A stretch of 55,786 nt of DNA, from contig JAFYQF010000011.1 of the NCBI GenBank assembly GCA_017559905.1, positions 1 through 55,786 of the forward strand. The letters are read 5' to 3'. Of the stretch, positions 14,495 to 23,005 are shown one piece after another. How positions within the stretch are numbered: position 1 is the first letter of the stretch; each line of letters opens with the position of its first letter. The notes under the pieces are model-generated. The model had not been told where the DNA came from. It made no database searches and saw nothing but the letters and a program-made list of their open reading frames with translations. The translations under genes and the position numbers were made by a program. This DNA is from a bacterium (GTDB lineage: Bacteria > Cyanobacteriota > Vampirovibrionia > Gastranaerophilales > Gastranaerophilaceae).

Positions 14495-15667
14495 TTAATC
14501 TAAAATTTTTTGTCTATAAAGTTGGTCATATTGAAATCTGTAACCATCTATAAAACTTTTCACTACTGCTTTTGCAAATCGTTTTCTTGCTGACCAGTAT
14601 GATGTGTGTGCAAGAAAGAATGGTCGCCAACTCCATACTCCAGAATTGTCATAAATAAAACCGTTAGGGTCAGTGAATTCTTGTCCTACCATCTGTTCCA
14701 TTTCTTGGTAAGTTAAGTTTCTTGTTGTTGGAAACGCAAGTGGATCTTCTCTAAAGTTTACTGATAACATAAACATATGATTTTCCATTATATATTTAAG
14801 CATAAGTTTGTTGTAAAAATTCAAATTGTAGTTTTTGTCAGCCAAATCTGAATAGAAAAGAACTAAAGGACTTGCAAAGTTTACTATTCCTTTTACTGCA
14901 CCTTCTGGAGAGCAAACTTTTTGGGTTGCTTCATCAAGTGCAAGGTAATGCTCTTTCAAGCTTTCTACATTACTGTCAAAAACCAAATGACCTGCAGATG
15001 TGACGGCACCTAGTTTTGCTTCGGATAATGCCATTAGACAGGTGTTTGGTCGTGGGTTTTCGGCAACAAATTCTCTCATTTCATTAGGGACATCAATATT
15101 GTTGAATAAATGTTGCAAATTTAGATAAGGTAAAGTGTTGAATAAGTATTCATAAGTTATGAATGTTCCTGCGGAATACCCGTATAAAATAGTTGAATTG
15201 CCTTGCTCATATTCTTTTTTTACAACTTCATTCAAGTTTCTTACAATAGGAAGCATGTGGTGCGTTTTTTGAACCCAAATAGCGTCATGCATAAATTGAG
15301 TTATTAAGCTTCTTACGTGGTAAGCAATTGTAGGGCTAAAATCTTTTGACATATCTAGATGTTCAGATACAAAATCGAAATTGTTTTTACTATTGTAGCC
15401 CCAGAAAAAGATATTTGGTTCATCATCAATGGTTATACCTTCAGGGTTAAGCATTAGTTGATGGATTTGTTCATTGGTTTCAAATTGTTTTTTCATTTCA
15501 GGGTGAAGTTTTTTTACACCTTCTTCAAACCAAGTACGCATTTTTTCGTTGTTGTTGTTAGAACCATTTATGTATGTGAAATTTACAGTTGTTTCTGCCA
15601 GCGAAACATTTTGGCTTGAAATCAACAGTAGTAAAGCACATAATCCCTGTAAAATCTTCTTTTTCAT
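14495..15667 (-). CDS. Exported protein with alpha/beta-hydrolase-like GYSAG motif
   Basis: A 390-residue protein with a typical signal peptide (MKKKILQGLCALLLLISSQN, cleavage after VSLAE or nearby). The key feature is STILYGYSAGTFITYEYLF (about 160-178), a hydrophobic strand followed by G-x-S-x-G, the nucleophile elbow of serine alpha/beta-hydrolases. A later VNFASPLVLFYSD and the C-terminal FFLAHTSYWSARKRF (with a His) could provide the acid and base. A lipase or esterase acting in the periplasm is the best guess, but no specific family is recognised. ATG 15667 is preferred to an upstream TTG because it starts the signal peptide. There is no good ribosome site before it. Confidence 0.6.
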   Translation of the reverse strand: MKKKILQGLCALLLLISSQNVSLAETTVNFTYINGSNNNNEKMRTWFEEGVKKLHPEMKKQFETNEQIHQLMLNPEGITIDDEPNIFFWGYNSKNNFDFVSEHLDMSKDFSPTIAYHVRSLITQFMHDAIWVQKTHHMLPIVRNLNEVVKKEYEQGNSTILYGYSAGTFITYEYLFNTLPYLNLQHLFNNIDVPNEMREFVAENPRPNTCLMALSEAKLGAVTSAGHLVFDSNVESLKEHYLALDEATQKVCSPEGAVKGIVNFASPLVLFYSDLADKNYNLNFYNKLMLKYIMENHMFMLSVNFREDPLAFPTTRNLTYQEMEQMVGQEFTDPNGFIYDNSGVWSWRPFFLAHTSYWSARKRFAKAVVKSFIDGYRFQYDQLYRQKILD

Positions 15668-15785
15668 ATTATAGATATTATCACAAAACAAATTCTGCTC
15701 AAATATTATGTATTTTGTAAAGATTTAAAATAAATGGCAAATTTTTTTTTGTTAGAATTTAATATAAGAAGAAAATGATATCATC

Positions 15786-17777
15786 ATGAAAATAACCCCT
15801 ATATTAAATACAAAATTAATAACTTCAAGACCAATCCCAATGAGTTCTGAAAATACTACAGTGCAGAATTCTAACCGTAATTTGGGATTACCGATGAGTT
15901 ATGCGCCAATGATTAGTTTCATGGCAAAGAAACATCATACTAAAGAGATGAGTTTTGATGACAAATTATTGGCTTTAGATGGGGTAACTTGTCCTTGTTG
16001 TGGTGTTAAAACTATCAATCGTGAAAAGGCGAATTATTTTGTAAATTGTGCAAATAAGGCATATACAGCAAGAGAATTTGCAAATGTTATGGAAGAGGTA
16101 AAACCATATTTAAGACGTCCGTATTTGTTGGCAGTTCAATATGTAGATAATATAGCGAATGAAAATCCAAATTACAGAGCTTCTGATGTTTGTAAAATGT
16201 TAGCTGCTGGTACTGGAAAAATTATTTTAAATAGATTTAAGTATGAAGCGAAACATTTAGAAGGTGTGCTTGAATCATCATATTTTTCAGATCTTGATAA
16301 AGTAAAAATCCAAGGTTTTGTAGAGTATTTGAATTCAGTAGAAGAAGTTCCAAAATGGGTTACTTTCTTGGAAAAATTGCATGAACATTTTGATGAGATA
16401 GAATCTCCTCAAAAGTGGGATATGTACATGCGATTAAAAACAAAGATTAGAGAACCTTATGATTATAGTGCTGCATTAAGATATGACTTAATGAAAGATG
16501 GGCTTAATTATCAAGGTCATGTTATGAAACAATTGTTGTCAGATTCAATTAGTAAGGTTGCAATATACAACAAAGACCAATCTGACAAATCAAGATATAA
16601 TAGATTTATCATTTGTAATAGTTGTTCTGGTAATCCTGCTAGATATTCAATAATGCAAAAATCACCTAAATTTGAAGAGTTTGCTGAATCTCACATTATA
16701 AGTTTATCAAAATGTATTTCTGCAAATCAATTGGAAGGGGAAGCTTCTTATTTGAATGATGTAATAAATTTGATGAATAGAATTAGCAAAAATAAATTGA
16801 ATTTGAATACTAGAATGCTTCAAGGAGCAGCTCGTTCAAAGATATTTACTGAAAATAAAAGTGAGTATGTATTTGACGAATTTGAGGGAATCCCTTGTGC
16901 TACTTGTGGAACTGAAATGCTAACTCATAGGCAGAAAATAGATTTGTTTGATCAAATTAGTAAATGCGAAAATCTTCATGAATTAAATAATTTAGCAAAA
17001 ATGCATTCAAAGAATGTTTCGCCTAAAGGTCAAAGAATCGTTAAATTGTTTGATAAAAATCTTGCAGAAAATCCTAACATTACTGACAAGACTATGTTTA
17101 AACTGTTGCAAAAACAAATTGGTTATGAACTAGCTGTAGATTTAGTAAAACAGCAAATCAAAATAAAAGAGTTTGCTAAAAGGCATGAATTCAATTCCCT
17201 TGATAAAATTTTGTTGGTTGATTTTATGACAAGATTAGACGGTATTGCTGCAAGATGTTTAGCTGGCGAAGAGTTTATTTATGATGAATACGATAAAGCA
17301 ATTCTAGAAACGCTCGATAAAATGCAAAATCCGCATAAAAAGAATTTGATAAATAATGTTAAAGAGAATATAACATCTTTGCATATCCAGGATGGTTTAG
17401 TAAGGCCATTACCGCATGTTGTAAAAAAAGTAGGAAGCCGTTCAAAGGCGATGTTTGAGAATATTTTTAAACTTGCAAGTTTGACCGTTGACCATACTGT
17501 TGCAAAGAGTTTAGGCGGGTCAGATGATTATTCAAACAAGATTGCGTATTGCAAGGATTGTAATCACGAAAAATCTGGGCGAAAATTTAAGTCTTGGGTT
17601 TCTAAACATCCTGAAATAAACAAAAATTTACCACTCCAATTAGAAAAAATTAGCGAAATTATTAAGCATAATGAAAGTTTGAATAGTTATCACGATTATC
17701 CGACTAAAGCTGCTGAAAAAGCTGTAAAACTTGCAAACGGGAAATTGAAAATAAAAACGGAATATAATACTTATTAG
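15786..17777 (+). CDS. Large protein with duplicated zinc/HNH-type modules
   Basis: A 663-residue protein with an internal duplication. Module 1 runs from CPCC (69-72) to CNSC (277-280). Module 2 runs from CATC (371-374) to CKDC (589-592). Between the cysteine pairs the copies share ANKAY/SKCEN helices and a NPNI/NPNY stretch. Module 2 ends as a clear HNH nuclease: DHTVAKSLGGSDDYSNK (569-585) then CKDCNHEKSGRKF. In module 1 the equivalent of the catalytic DH is absent, while the cysteine pair remains. The N-terminal 50 residues are disordered-looking (ends MISFMAKK) and not a signal peptide. Nuclease activity is inferred; the biological role is unknown. Its last four bases overlap the convergent aquaporin gene. 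Confidence 0.65.
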   Translation: MKITPILNTKLITSRPIPMSSENTTVQNSNRNLGLPMSYAPMISFMAKKHHTKEMSFDDKLLALDGVTCPCCGVKTINREKANYFVNCANKAYTAREFANVMEEVKPYLRRPYLLAVQYVDNIANENPNYRASDVCKMLAAGTGKIILNRFKYEAKHLEGVLESSYFSDLDKVKIQGFVEYLNSVEEVPKWVTFLEKLHEHFDEIESPQKWDMYMRLKTKIREPYDYSAALRYDLMKDGLNYQGHVMKQLLSDSISKVAIYNKDQSDKSRYNRFIICNSCSGNPARYSIMQKSPKFEEFAESHIISLSKCISANQLEGEASYLNDVINLMNRISKNKLNLNTRMLQGAARSKIFTENKSEYVFDEFEGIPCATCGTEMLTHRQKIDLFDQISKCENLHELNNLAKMHSKNVSPKGQRIVKLFDKNLAENPNITDKTMFKLLQKQIGYELAVDLVKQQIKIKEFAKRHEFNSLDKILLVDFMTRLDGIAARCLAGEEFIYDEYDKAILETLDKMQNPHKKNLINNVKENITSLHIQDGLVRPLPHVVKKVGSRSKAMFENIFKLASLTVDHTVAKSLGGSDDYSNKIAYCKDCNHEKSGRKFKSWVSKHPEINKNLPLQLEKISEIIKHNESLNSYHDYPTKAAEKAVKLANGKLKIKTEYNTY

Positions 17778-18421
17778 TAGTTAGTGTCAATTTTAATTTT
17801 ATTTAAATATTTAAAGATAAATCCTGCACAGATAGCACCTAACAAGTTTGCGCCAATAGTCACAAAGACGCTTTGCCAGCAAGCCAAGTGCATCATCCCT
17901 AAACTAACGGCAACGGCAGGATTAAAAGCTCCATGGCAAAGTATGCTTCCTACTGTAAATATTCCAGTGGAAACAGTTGCACCTATCGCAAATCCATAAT
18001 AAGAATTTTCTTTAGCTTTGCTTGTTGTAGTCATCAAAACTACATAACATAATGCAAATGTAAATAAAAATTCGCCGACAATCATAGGAAATATGTTAAA
18101 TGCACACCCTTCGTAATTTGCCAAATGCCCTGAAAAATGGTTAATCATTAAGCAAGCTGTTGTGCCACCTAGTGTTTGCGAAATTACGTATGGAATAAAT
18201 TCTTCTCTAGGCAAAGAGTTTCTTATAACCGCAGCTAATGATACTGCAGGGTTATAATGTCCTCCGCTTATGTATCCGCCAGAATAAACCATAACCATAA
18301 GAGCAAAACCTATTGCGATAGCATTAATAACTCCATCTCCTCCTAACAGTAATACTGCTCCGATTGTGAATACAAGGTAAAATGTTCCTATAAACTCGAC
18401 TAAATATTTTTTATAACTCAT
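17774..18421 (-). CDS. MIP-family channel (aquaporin-like) with altered second NPA motif
   Basis: A 215-residue protein with six membrane helices and the internal twofold symmetry of aquaporins. The first NPA is in GGHYNPAVS (57-59), the second in GAFNPAVAVS (167-169). MIP channels conduct water, glycerol or small neutral solutes through the inner membrane. In nearly all of them the residue after the second NPA is Arg, which forms the selectivity filter. Here it is Val (170), so the pore should be wider or less polar than in AqpZ or GlpF. The ribosome site TAGGAG precedes the ATG. The substrate cannot be assigned. Confidence 0.85.
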   Translation of the reverse strand: MSYKKYLVEFIGTFYLVFTIGAVLLLGGDGVINAIAIGFALMVMVYSGGYISGGHYNPAVSLAAVIRNSLPREEFIPYVISQTLGGTTACLMINHFSGHLANYEGCAFNIFPMIVGEFLFTFALCYVVLMTTTSKAKENSYYGFAIGATVSTGIFTVGSILCHGAFNPAVAVSLGMMHLACWQSVFVTIGANLLGAICAGFIFKYLNKIKIDTNY

Positions 18422-18521
18422 ATATTTAAACTCCTAACTTGTTCGAGTTATCATAATGTATTTAATATTAAGAGTTTTTGCTATTAGATAAGTGGGTAAA
18501 TTTTTGCGGTAAAATATTTGT

Positions 18522-19259
18522 ATGTTCTATTTTGAAAAAATTAATAACAAAACAATAATGAAATCGGACTTGTTAGGTGGTGTTGAACATTTTTTTACGA
18601 CAAGAGAAAGCGTAATAAAAACGAAAGAAGAAGATTATAAGGCTCTTGTTGATGAAAACAAAAAAATGTTTGCAGATTATCTAAAAATTAGTTTAAAAGA
18701 TTTGGTGAATCCTTCGCAGACCCATTCTGTTAATATTGAAGTGGCAGAAGTCGGGAAGTCTGATTATCCGGAATGTGACGGGTTGATATTAGCGAATAAA
18801 GAGCAAGGAATATTTTTAAATTTTGCGGATTGCACTCCTGTTATTATTTATGATGAAAATCTTAAAATAGGTGCAGTATCTCATGCAGGGTGGAGAGGCA
18901 CTGCGGGGAAAATATCAGCTTTGACTGTGGAAAAGTTGGTGAAAGATTTTTCTTCCAATCCAAAAGATATAAAAGTAGCGATAGGTCCAGCAATTTCTAT
19001 GTGTTGTTATAATGTTGGCGAAGATGTTTTAAAAAAACTTATATCGACAATTAAGAATTCTGACGGTGTTTACGAAATCCGTAATGGTGAGTTTTATGTT
19101 GATTTGAAAGAAATTAACCGTAGGCAGTTGTTGGAAGTAGGAGTTGAAAATGTCGATGTATGTCCATATTGCACAGTGTGCGACAATGATTTATTTTTTT
19201 CATACAGAAAAGAGAATGCGACAACAAACAGGCATAGTGCTTTGTTAAGATTATTCTAA
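18522..19259 (+). CDS. pgeF: Multicopper-oxidase-like laccase-domain protein PgeF/YfiH (purine nucleoside phosphorylase family)
   Basis: A 245-residue cytoplasmic protein of the YfiH/LACC1 family. Family motifs are NPSQTHSVNI (about 65-74), NFADCTPVIIYD (about 105-116), SHAGWRGTAGKI (about 124-135), GPAISMCCYNVG (about 162-173) and the C-terminal FSYRKENATTNRHSALL. The His and Cys of these motifs bind the metal. Members act as purine nucleoside phosphorylases or adenosine deaminases; PgeF-type proteins correct misincorporated L-Ser in peptidoglycan precursors. There is no ribosome site before the ATG. A -10 box TAAAAT (18510-18515) lies six bases before it, so the transcript may be leaderless. 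Confidence 0.9.
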   Translation: MFYFEKINNKTIMKSDLLGGVEHFFTTRESVIKTKEEDYKALVDENKKMFADYLKISLKDLVNPSQTHSVNIEVAEVGKSDYPECDGLILANKEQGIFLNFADCTPVIIYDENLKIGAVSHAGWRGTAGKISALTVEKLVKDFSSNPKDIKVAIGPAISMCCYNVGEDVLKKLISTIKNSDGVYEIRNGEFYVDLKEINRRQLLEVGVENVDVCPYCTVCDNDLFFSYRKENATTNRHSALLRLF

Positions 19260-19312
19260 TAATTTAAAATATGATATAATGAGAAAAATTAAGTAAAAAG
19301 TAAGAGGGTTTT

Positions 19313-20509
19313 ATGAAAAATACAGTTATAGTTGCAATATCTACACTAGTGTTAATTGTAGTATCTTATTTTTTAGGTTGTAGAAGTGCTTCTGCAGCTG
19401 TAACTGTTGGAAGTGAAAACTTGGATAAAGCAATAAATCTTGCGATAAATTATCTTTCAAAAAACACAATGCAAGATGGAAGATTTGTGTATAATGCAAG
19501 TGCAGACCCTAATATTAAATATGGCAATGCTCAATATAATGTGTTGCGTCATGCTGGAACATTATATTCTATGTACTTGTGTGAAAGGGTGTTGAAAAAT
19601 TACACACTGAAAGAAAAACGTTTGCTTGCGTCAGAATATTTGTTGAAAAATTATGTGCGAGAAATAAAACCAAATGTGTATGCAGTTGTTTCAAAGCCTG
19701 AAGAAGAAGGCTTGAAAACTGAACAGGCAAAACTAGGCGGAACAGGTTTAGCGTTAATTGGGTTGTCGAACCTTTACACAGAAGGGAAAATTGATTTAGA
19801 AATTCTTCGTGGATTAGGTGAGTTTGCATTATTTATGCAAAATGAAGATGGGAGTTTTGTGGCTAAATATGATGTTACAAAAGGGAAAAAAGACACAGAA
19901 TTTGAATCGTTATATTATCCTGGTGAAGTTGCGTATGGTTTGTTGTTCTTGAACGAAGTTGACCCTCAAAAAAAATGGGTTGATTGTGCTAAAAAAGCGT
20001 TGATGTATTTAGCATATTCAAGAAAAGATAGTGGTTTGAAAGTTCCATTCGACCATTGGGCGATGCTTGCAACAAGAAAACTTTTTGAAACGCCTAATAA
20101 TGGATTGACTGCGGTAGAAAAAATATGGTTACAACGCCACGCAGAGCAAATGGCATATTCAAAAATTAACACGCAAATAGTTGACGACGGGCATGTTTAC
20201 CAAGGCGGATTGTTTGACAATTTAAGATTATGCAGTTTGGGAACTATTATGGAAGGTTTTGTGGCAATTTATTACATAACTGATGATGTGCAATTGAAAC
20301 AAAGAGTGTACAATTTCCTAAAACGTGGTACAGCATTCTTAAGTCGATATCAGGTAAAAGAAGGTGCTATGCAAGGCGGAATTCCAACAACTGCATATTG
20401 GTGTTTAACAAATTCTTTAGAATCAACAAAAGTAATTCGTATCGATAACGTACAGCACGTAATTTCAGCATGGATAACTTTTGTTGAATTGGAAAATTCT
20501 CTAAAATAG
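19313..20509 (+). CDS. Exported alpha/alpha-toroid-like protein
   Basis: A 398-residue protein with an N-terminal hydrophobic signal (residues 3-24) ending in YFLGCRSASA. It could be cleaved after ASA, or the Cys could be lipid-modified, although the lipobox is poor. The rest is helical with repeated patterns of hydrophobic helices and aromatic turns (GTLYSMYLCERVL, GGTGLALIGLSNLY, GEFALFMQNEDGSF, GEVAYGLLFLNEV). This matches the alpha/alpha-toroid fold of terpenoid cyclase-like and six-hairpin glycosidase-like proteins. The D/E residues needed for catalysis cannot be fixed from sequence alone. The ribosome site AAGAGGG precedes the ATG. Function is unknown; a periplasmic polysaccharide role is possible. 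Confidence 0.6.
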   Translation: MKNTVIVAISTLVLIVVSYFLGCRSASAAVTVGSENLDKAINLAINYLSKNTMQDGRFVYNASADPNIKYGNAQYNVLRHAGTLYSMYLCERVLKNYTLKEKRLLASEYLLKNYVREIKPNVYAVVSKPEEEGLKTEQAKLGGTGLALIGLSNLYTEGKIDLEILRGLGEFALFMQNEDGSFVAKYDVTKGKKDTEFESLYYPGEVAYGLLFLNEVDPQKKWVDCAKKALMYLAYSRKDSGLKVPFDHWAMLATRKLFETPNNGLTAVEKIWLQRHAEQMAYSKINTQIVDDGHVYQGGLFDNLRLCSLGTIMEGFVAIYYITDDVQLKQRVYNFLKRGTAFLSRYQVKEGAMQGGIPTTAYWCLTNSLESTKVIRIDNVQHVISAWITFVELENSLK

Positions 20510-20574
20510 AGTGTAGTTTTGTTCTAAGTGGTATTTTATATGACTGGACTTTAGTACAGATGTGGTTCAACCAC

Positions 20575-20608
20575 AAAAAAAGACCTCTTATTTTGGTTAT
20601 CAGAGGTC
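20575..20608 (-). terminator. Orphan terminator on the minus strand
   Basis: A 7-bp stem GACCTCT/AGAGGTC (20582-20588 with 20602-20608) is followed on the minus strand by seven T. No minus-strand gene precedes it. Next to it lies a second hairpin GTGGTT-C-AACCAC (20562-20574). The rest of 20510-20769 shows only a repeated TTATTTTGGTTAT. Confidence 0.6.
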
Positions 20609-20769
20609 AAGGTTGGTTATTTTGGTTATGTTATAGTATGTTTTTTAAGTTTCTTATTTAAGGGGTACATTCTTTTTAATTCACGTGAAGATTTTTATTT
20701 GCCATGTTTAGTTTAAATGTTTACAAAAGTTTATAATCCTGTAATTAAAAAGTCTGTTATTATATAGGT

Positions 20770-21195
20770 ATGTTTACGAGAATAAAAAAGTGGTTTTTGG
20801 CAACGGTATTAAAGCGAAAGTATTATAGGACAGGCAAGTGTAATGCTTGCGGGAAGTGTTGCACCCAGATTTATGTGAAGCATTTCAGGCATGTTGTGGA
20901 TGACGAAAAAGAGTTTGAGAAGTTGCAGTACATACACAGTTTTTATGCGGGTTTAAGGGTAATTGGCAAGGATGATATCGGCTTAATATTTGAGTGTACG
21001 CATTTAGACCCTGAAACTCACAAGTGCAAAATCCATAAAACCCGTCCAGCTATATGCAGAAGGTATCCTCAAGAGGAGTTGTTTTCGATGGGTGGAGCGT
21101 TGTCAGATGATTGTGGATACAGGATGGAGCCGATAATTTCGTTTTCAGAAGTATTTGAGAAAGTTCAAAAGAAGAATTCTAAATTAATAAGATAA
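20770..21195 (+). CDS. YkgJ-family cysteine-cluster protein
   Basis: A 141-residue protein with the YkgJ/CxxCxxCC pattern: CNACGKCCTQIYV (about 20-32), CTHLDPETHKCKIH (about 77-90) and TRPAICRRYP (about 92-101), plus a final DDCGYR. The eight-cysteine cluster probably binds an Fe-S centre or zinc. The first 15 residues are basic and amphipathic. The molecular role of the family is not established. The start ATG 20770 has no ribosome site, but an extended -10 box TGTTATTAT (20755-20763) ends six bases before it, so a leaderless transcript is likely. It sits just upstream of the rubrerythrin gene, which has its own promoter. Confidence 0.85.
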   Translation: MFTRIKKWFLATVLKRKYYRTGKCNACGKCCTQIYVKHFRHVVDDEKEFEKLQYIHSFYAGLRVIGKDDIGLIFECTHLDPETHKCKIHKTRPAICRRYPQEELFSMGGALSDDCGYRMEPIISFSEVFEKVQKKNSKLIR

Positions 21196-21227
21196 AAATA
21201 AAGAGAAATAATAAAATTTTACAAAAA

Positions 21228-21242
21228 TAGGAATAATTCCTA
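21228..21242. promoter_or_regulatory. 7-1-7 palindrome upstream of rubrerythrin
   Basis: TAGGAAT-A-ATTCCTA is a perfect inverted repeat with the 7-1-7 layout of Fur/PerR family boxes, but not their usual sequence. It lies one base before the -35 element of the rubrerythrin promoter. Confidence 0.45.
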
Positions 21243-21243
21243 C

Positions 21244-21272
21244 TTTACAAAATTAAAGATATGTAGTATAGT
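21244..21272 (+). promoter_or_regulatory. Promoter of the rubrerythrin gene
   Basis: TTTACA (21244-21249), a 17-base spacer and TATAGT (21267-21272). It is followed by a leader of about 40 bases with the ribosome site AAAGGTGG. Confidence 0.7.
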
Positions 21273-21320
21273 AATAAATGTAAAAGATAAAAGCATATAG
21301 TATAAGAAAGGTGGTAAAAG

Positions 21321-21860
21321 ATGGCAAAATTTGTATGTACAGTATGCGGATGGTCAACAGAGGCTGACAAAGCTCCAGAGAGATGCCCATTATGTGGAGC
21401 AACAACATTTAAAGAAGTAGGTGGCGGTGCAAAAACATACGCTTGTGAACATAAAATTGGTGATGGTGTAGTAGAAGATAAAGAAATTATGGATGGATTA
21501 AGAGCTCATTTTGCTGGAGAATGTACAGAAGTAGGTATGTACTTGGCAATGTCAAGAGTAGCAGAAAGAGAAGGATATCCTGAAGTTGCAGAAGCATACA
21601 AAAGATATGCATTTGAAGAAGCAGAACACGCTGCAAAATTTGCTGAATTGTTAGGAGAAGTAGTAACAGATTCAACTAAAAAGAATTTGGAACTTCGTGC
21701 AGAAGCAGAGCATGGTGCTTGCGAAGGCAAGTTAGCAATTGCAGTAAGAGCAAAACAATTAGGATATGATGCAATTCATGATACAGTTCATGAAATGGCA
21801 AAAGACGAAGCTCGTCACGGCAAAGGATTTGACGGACTATTGAAAAGATATTTTTCATAG
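21321..21860 (+). CDS. Reverse rubrerythrin (N-terminal rubredoxin domain plus ferritin-like diiron domain)
   Basis: A 179-residue protein with domains in the reverse order of classic rubrerythrin. The rubredoxin-like iron site comes first: CTVCGW (6-11) and CPLCGA (22-27). The four-helix ferritin-like domain follows with [32 protein letters not shown] and [14 protein letters not shown], giving the E, ExxH, E, E and ExxH ligands. Such proteins reduce hydrogen peroxide or oxygen to water in anaerobes. A strong promoter, a palindromic site just upstream and a strong ribosome site suggest controlled high expression. It is a single gene closed by a bidirectional terminator. Confidence 0.95.
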   Translation: MAKFVCTVCGWSTEADKAPERCPLCGATTFKEVGGGAKTYACEHKIGDGVVEDKEIMDGLRAHFAGECTEVGMYLAMSRVAEREGYPEVAEAYKRYAFEEAEHAAKFAELLGEVVTDSTKKNLELRAEAEHGACEGKLAIAVRAKQLGYDAIHDTVHEMAKDEARHGKGFDGLLKRYFS

Positions 21861-21877
21861 TGGCAGAAAAGTCAAAT

Positions 21878-21905
21878 AAAAAAGCTCCCAATCGGGAGCT
21901 TTTTT
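21878..21905. terminator. Bidirectional terminator between rubrerythrin and the coiled-coil protein gene
   Basis: A 12-bp stem AAAAAAGCTCCC/GGGAGCTTTTTT with an AATC loop serves both convergent genes. Confidence 0.93.
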
Positions 21906-21906
21906 A

Positions 21907-22989
21907 TTATTGTTGTATTTGAATACCTTGATTTTTGTAATTAACTTGTTTTCGTTGTTGTTCGTAAATTTCGTTTCTTTCAGTTTCTGTTTTACGTAAG
22001 CTTTCAAAGCAGTAGTTTCTTGTGCTTCCTTCGAGTGAATTGCAGTGATTTACTGATTTTTCAAAGTTTGCACGACGTTCTGCCCAGTAGTTACTTTTAG
22101 TTCTTTCAGCGTCAACGAAATTGATAATATTCAAAATATTTTCTTTTTCTTTAAGGGTAGCGTTTTCGTAACCTGATTCACAAAATTCTTCCCATTTAGG
22201 GATGTTGAAATTATCATCAGAAGAATTGTTAGATGTTACTTCTATTGAATCAAGAGTAATTTCTTCATTATTGTCAGCGCTATCCACAGTTTGAGCTATT
22301 TTTGCCACTTCTTCAGTTTTAGCTTCAGGAGCAACAGTTTTAGCTTCTGGCAGGTCTTGGATGGGTGCAATTGGTGTAAGTTGAGGCGGTTCAACTTTAG
22401 TTGCTTCTTCTTTTATTTCTTGTTTAACTTCTTCAACCACTTCTTTGACTTCTTCAACTTTTGCGTCAGTTGCGTTTTGAATTTTTTCTATTTCTTTGCT
22501 TGTATTTTCAATAGATTCATTTAATTTTTGAGTATTTTCTTCAATTTTTTCTTCACTATTTTTAGCAGAGTCTTCGATAGCTTCGAGTATGTCTGTTACT
22601 TCGTCAGGATTTGGGTCTGCATAATTTTGAGTAGTATCAATTTTTTCTTCAATTTTTTGTTGAATATCTTCTTGAGCTTTTTCTACTGTTTCTGAAACTT
22701 CTTCGACTTTTTCTTCAATTTTGTTTGAAATTTCTTCAGTTTTTTGAATTATTGTTTGGTCGATTTTTTCAGTTTTTTCCTGAACTTTTTGGTCAAGCAA
22801 GTTTTCCACTTTTGGCAGAGAATCCAATGTTGAGTCGAATTCAAGAACCATAGGTGAATGATTATTTGACCTTTGAATAGTGTTGTTAAGATTTAAATCA
22901 ATAGTATTTTCTTCAAGTTTAACTTCAGCGTTAGCCGAAATTGTGATTAAACTCAATAAAAATAATGATAAGATAATCTTTTTAGTCAT
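21907..22989 (-). CDS. Periplasmic long coiled-coil protein, unknown
   Basis: A 360-residue exported protein: signal peptide at 1-21 (MTKKIILSLFLLSLITISANA), then a long Glu/Lys/Ile-rich coiled coil (about 65-200, with repeats such as EKIEEKVEEVSETVEKAQ). A Pro-rich spacer (about 205-230) and a C-terminal region of about 90 residues with three Cys (CESG, HCNS, YCFES) follow. The C-terminal part contains regular Arg/Asn/Glu helices. A structural envelope or tether role is possible. It follows the acyl-CoA ligase gene by 16 bases and shares its transcript. Ribosome site GGAGT. Family not recognised. Confidence 0.65.
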   Translation of the reverse strand: MTKKIILSLFLLSLITISANAEVKLEENTIDLNLNNTIQRSNNHSPMVLEFDSTLDSLPKVENLLDQKVQEKTEKIDQTIIQKTEEISNKIEEKVEEVSETVEKAQEDIQQKIEEKIDTTQNYADPNPDEVTDILEAIEDSAKNSEEKIEENTQKLNESIENTSKEIEKIQNATDAKVEEVKEVVEEVKQEIKEEATKVEPPQLTPIAPIQDLPEAKTVAPEAKTEEVAKIAQTVDSADNNEEITLDSIEVTSNNSSDDNFNIPKWEEFCESGYENATLKEKENILNIINFVDAERTKSNYWAERRANFEKSVNHCNSLEGSTRNYCFESLRKTETERNEIYEQQRKQVNYKNQGIQIQQ

Positions 22990-23005
22990 AAATACTCCGT
23001 TAACA

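Noticed and set aside
17774-17777. Overlapping convergent gene ends here and at 42351-42367 as possible regulation
   Set aside because: Short convergent overlaps are common in compact genomes and no further signal supports regulation.
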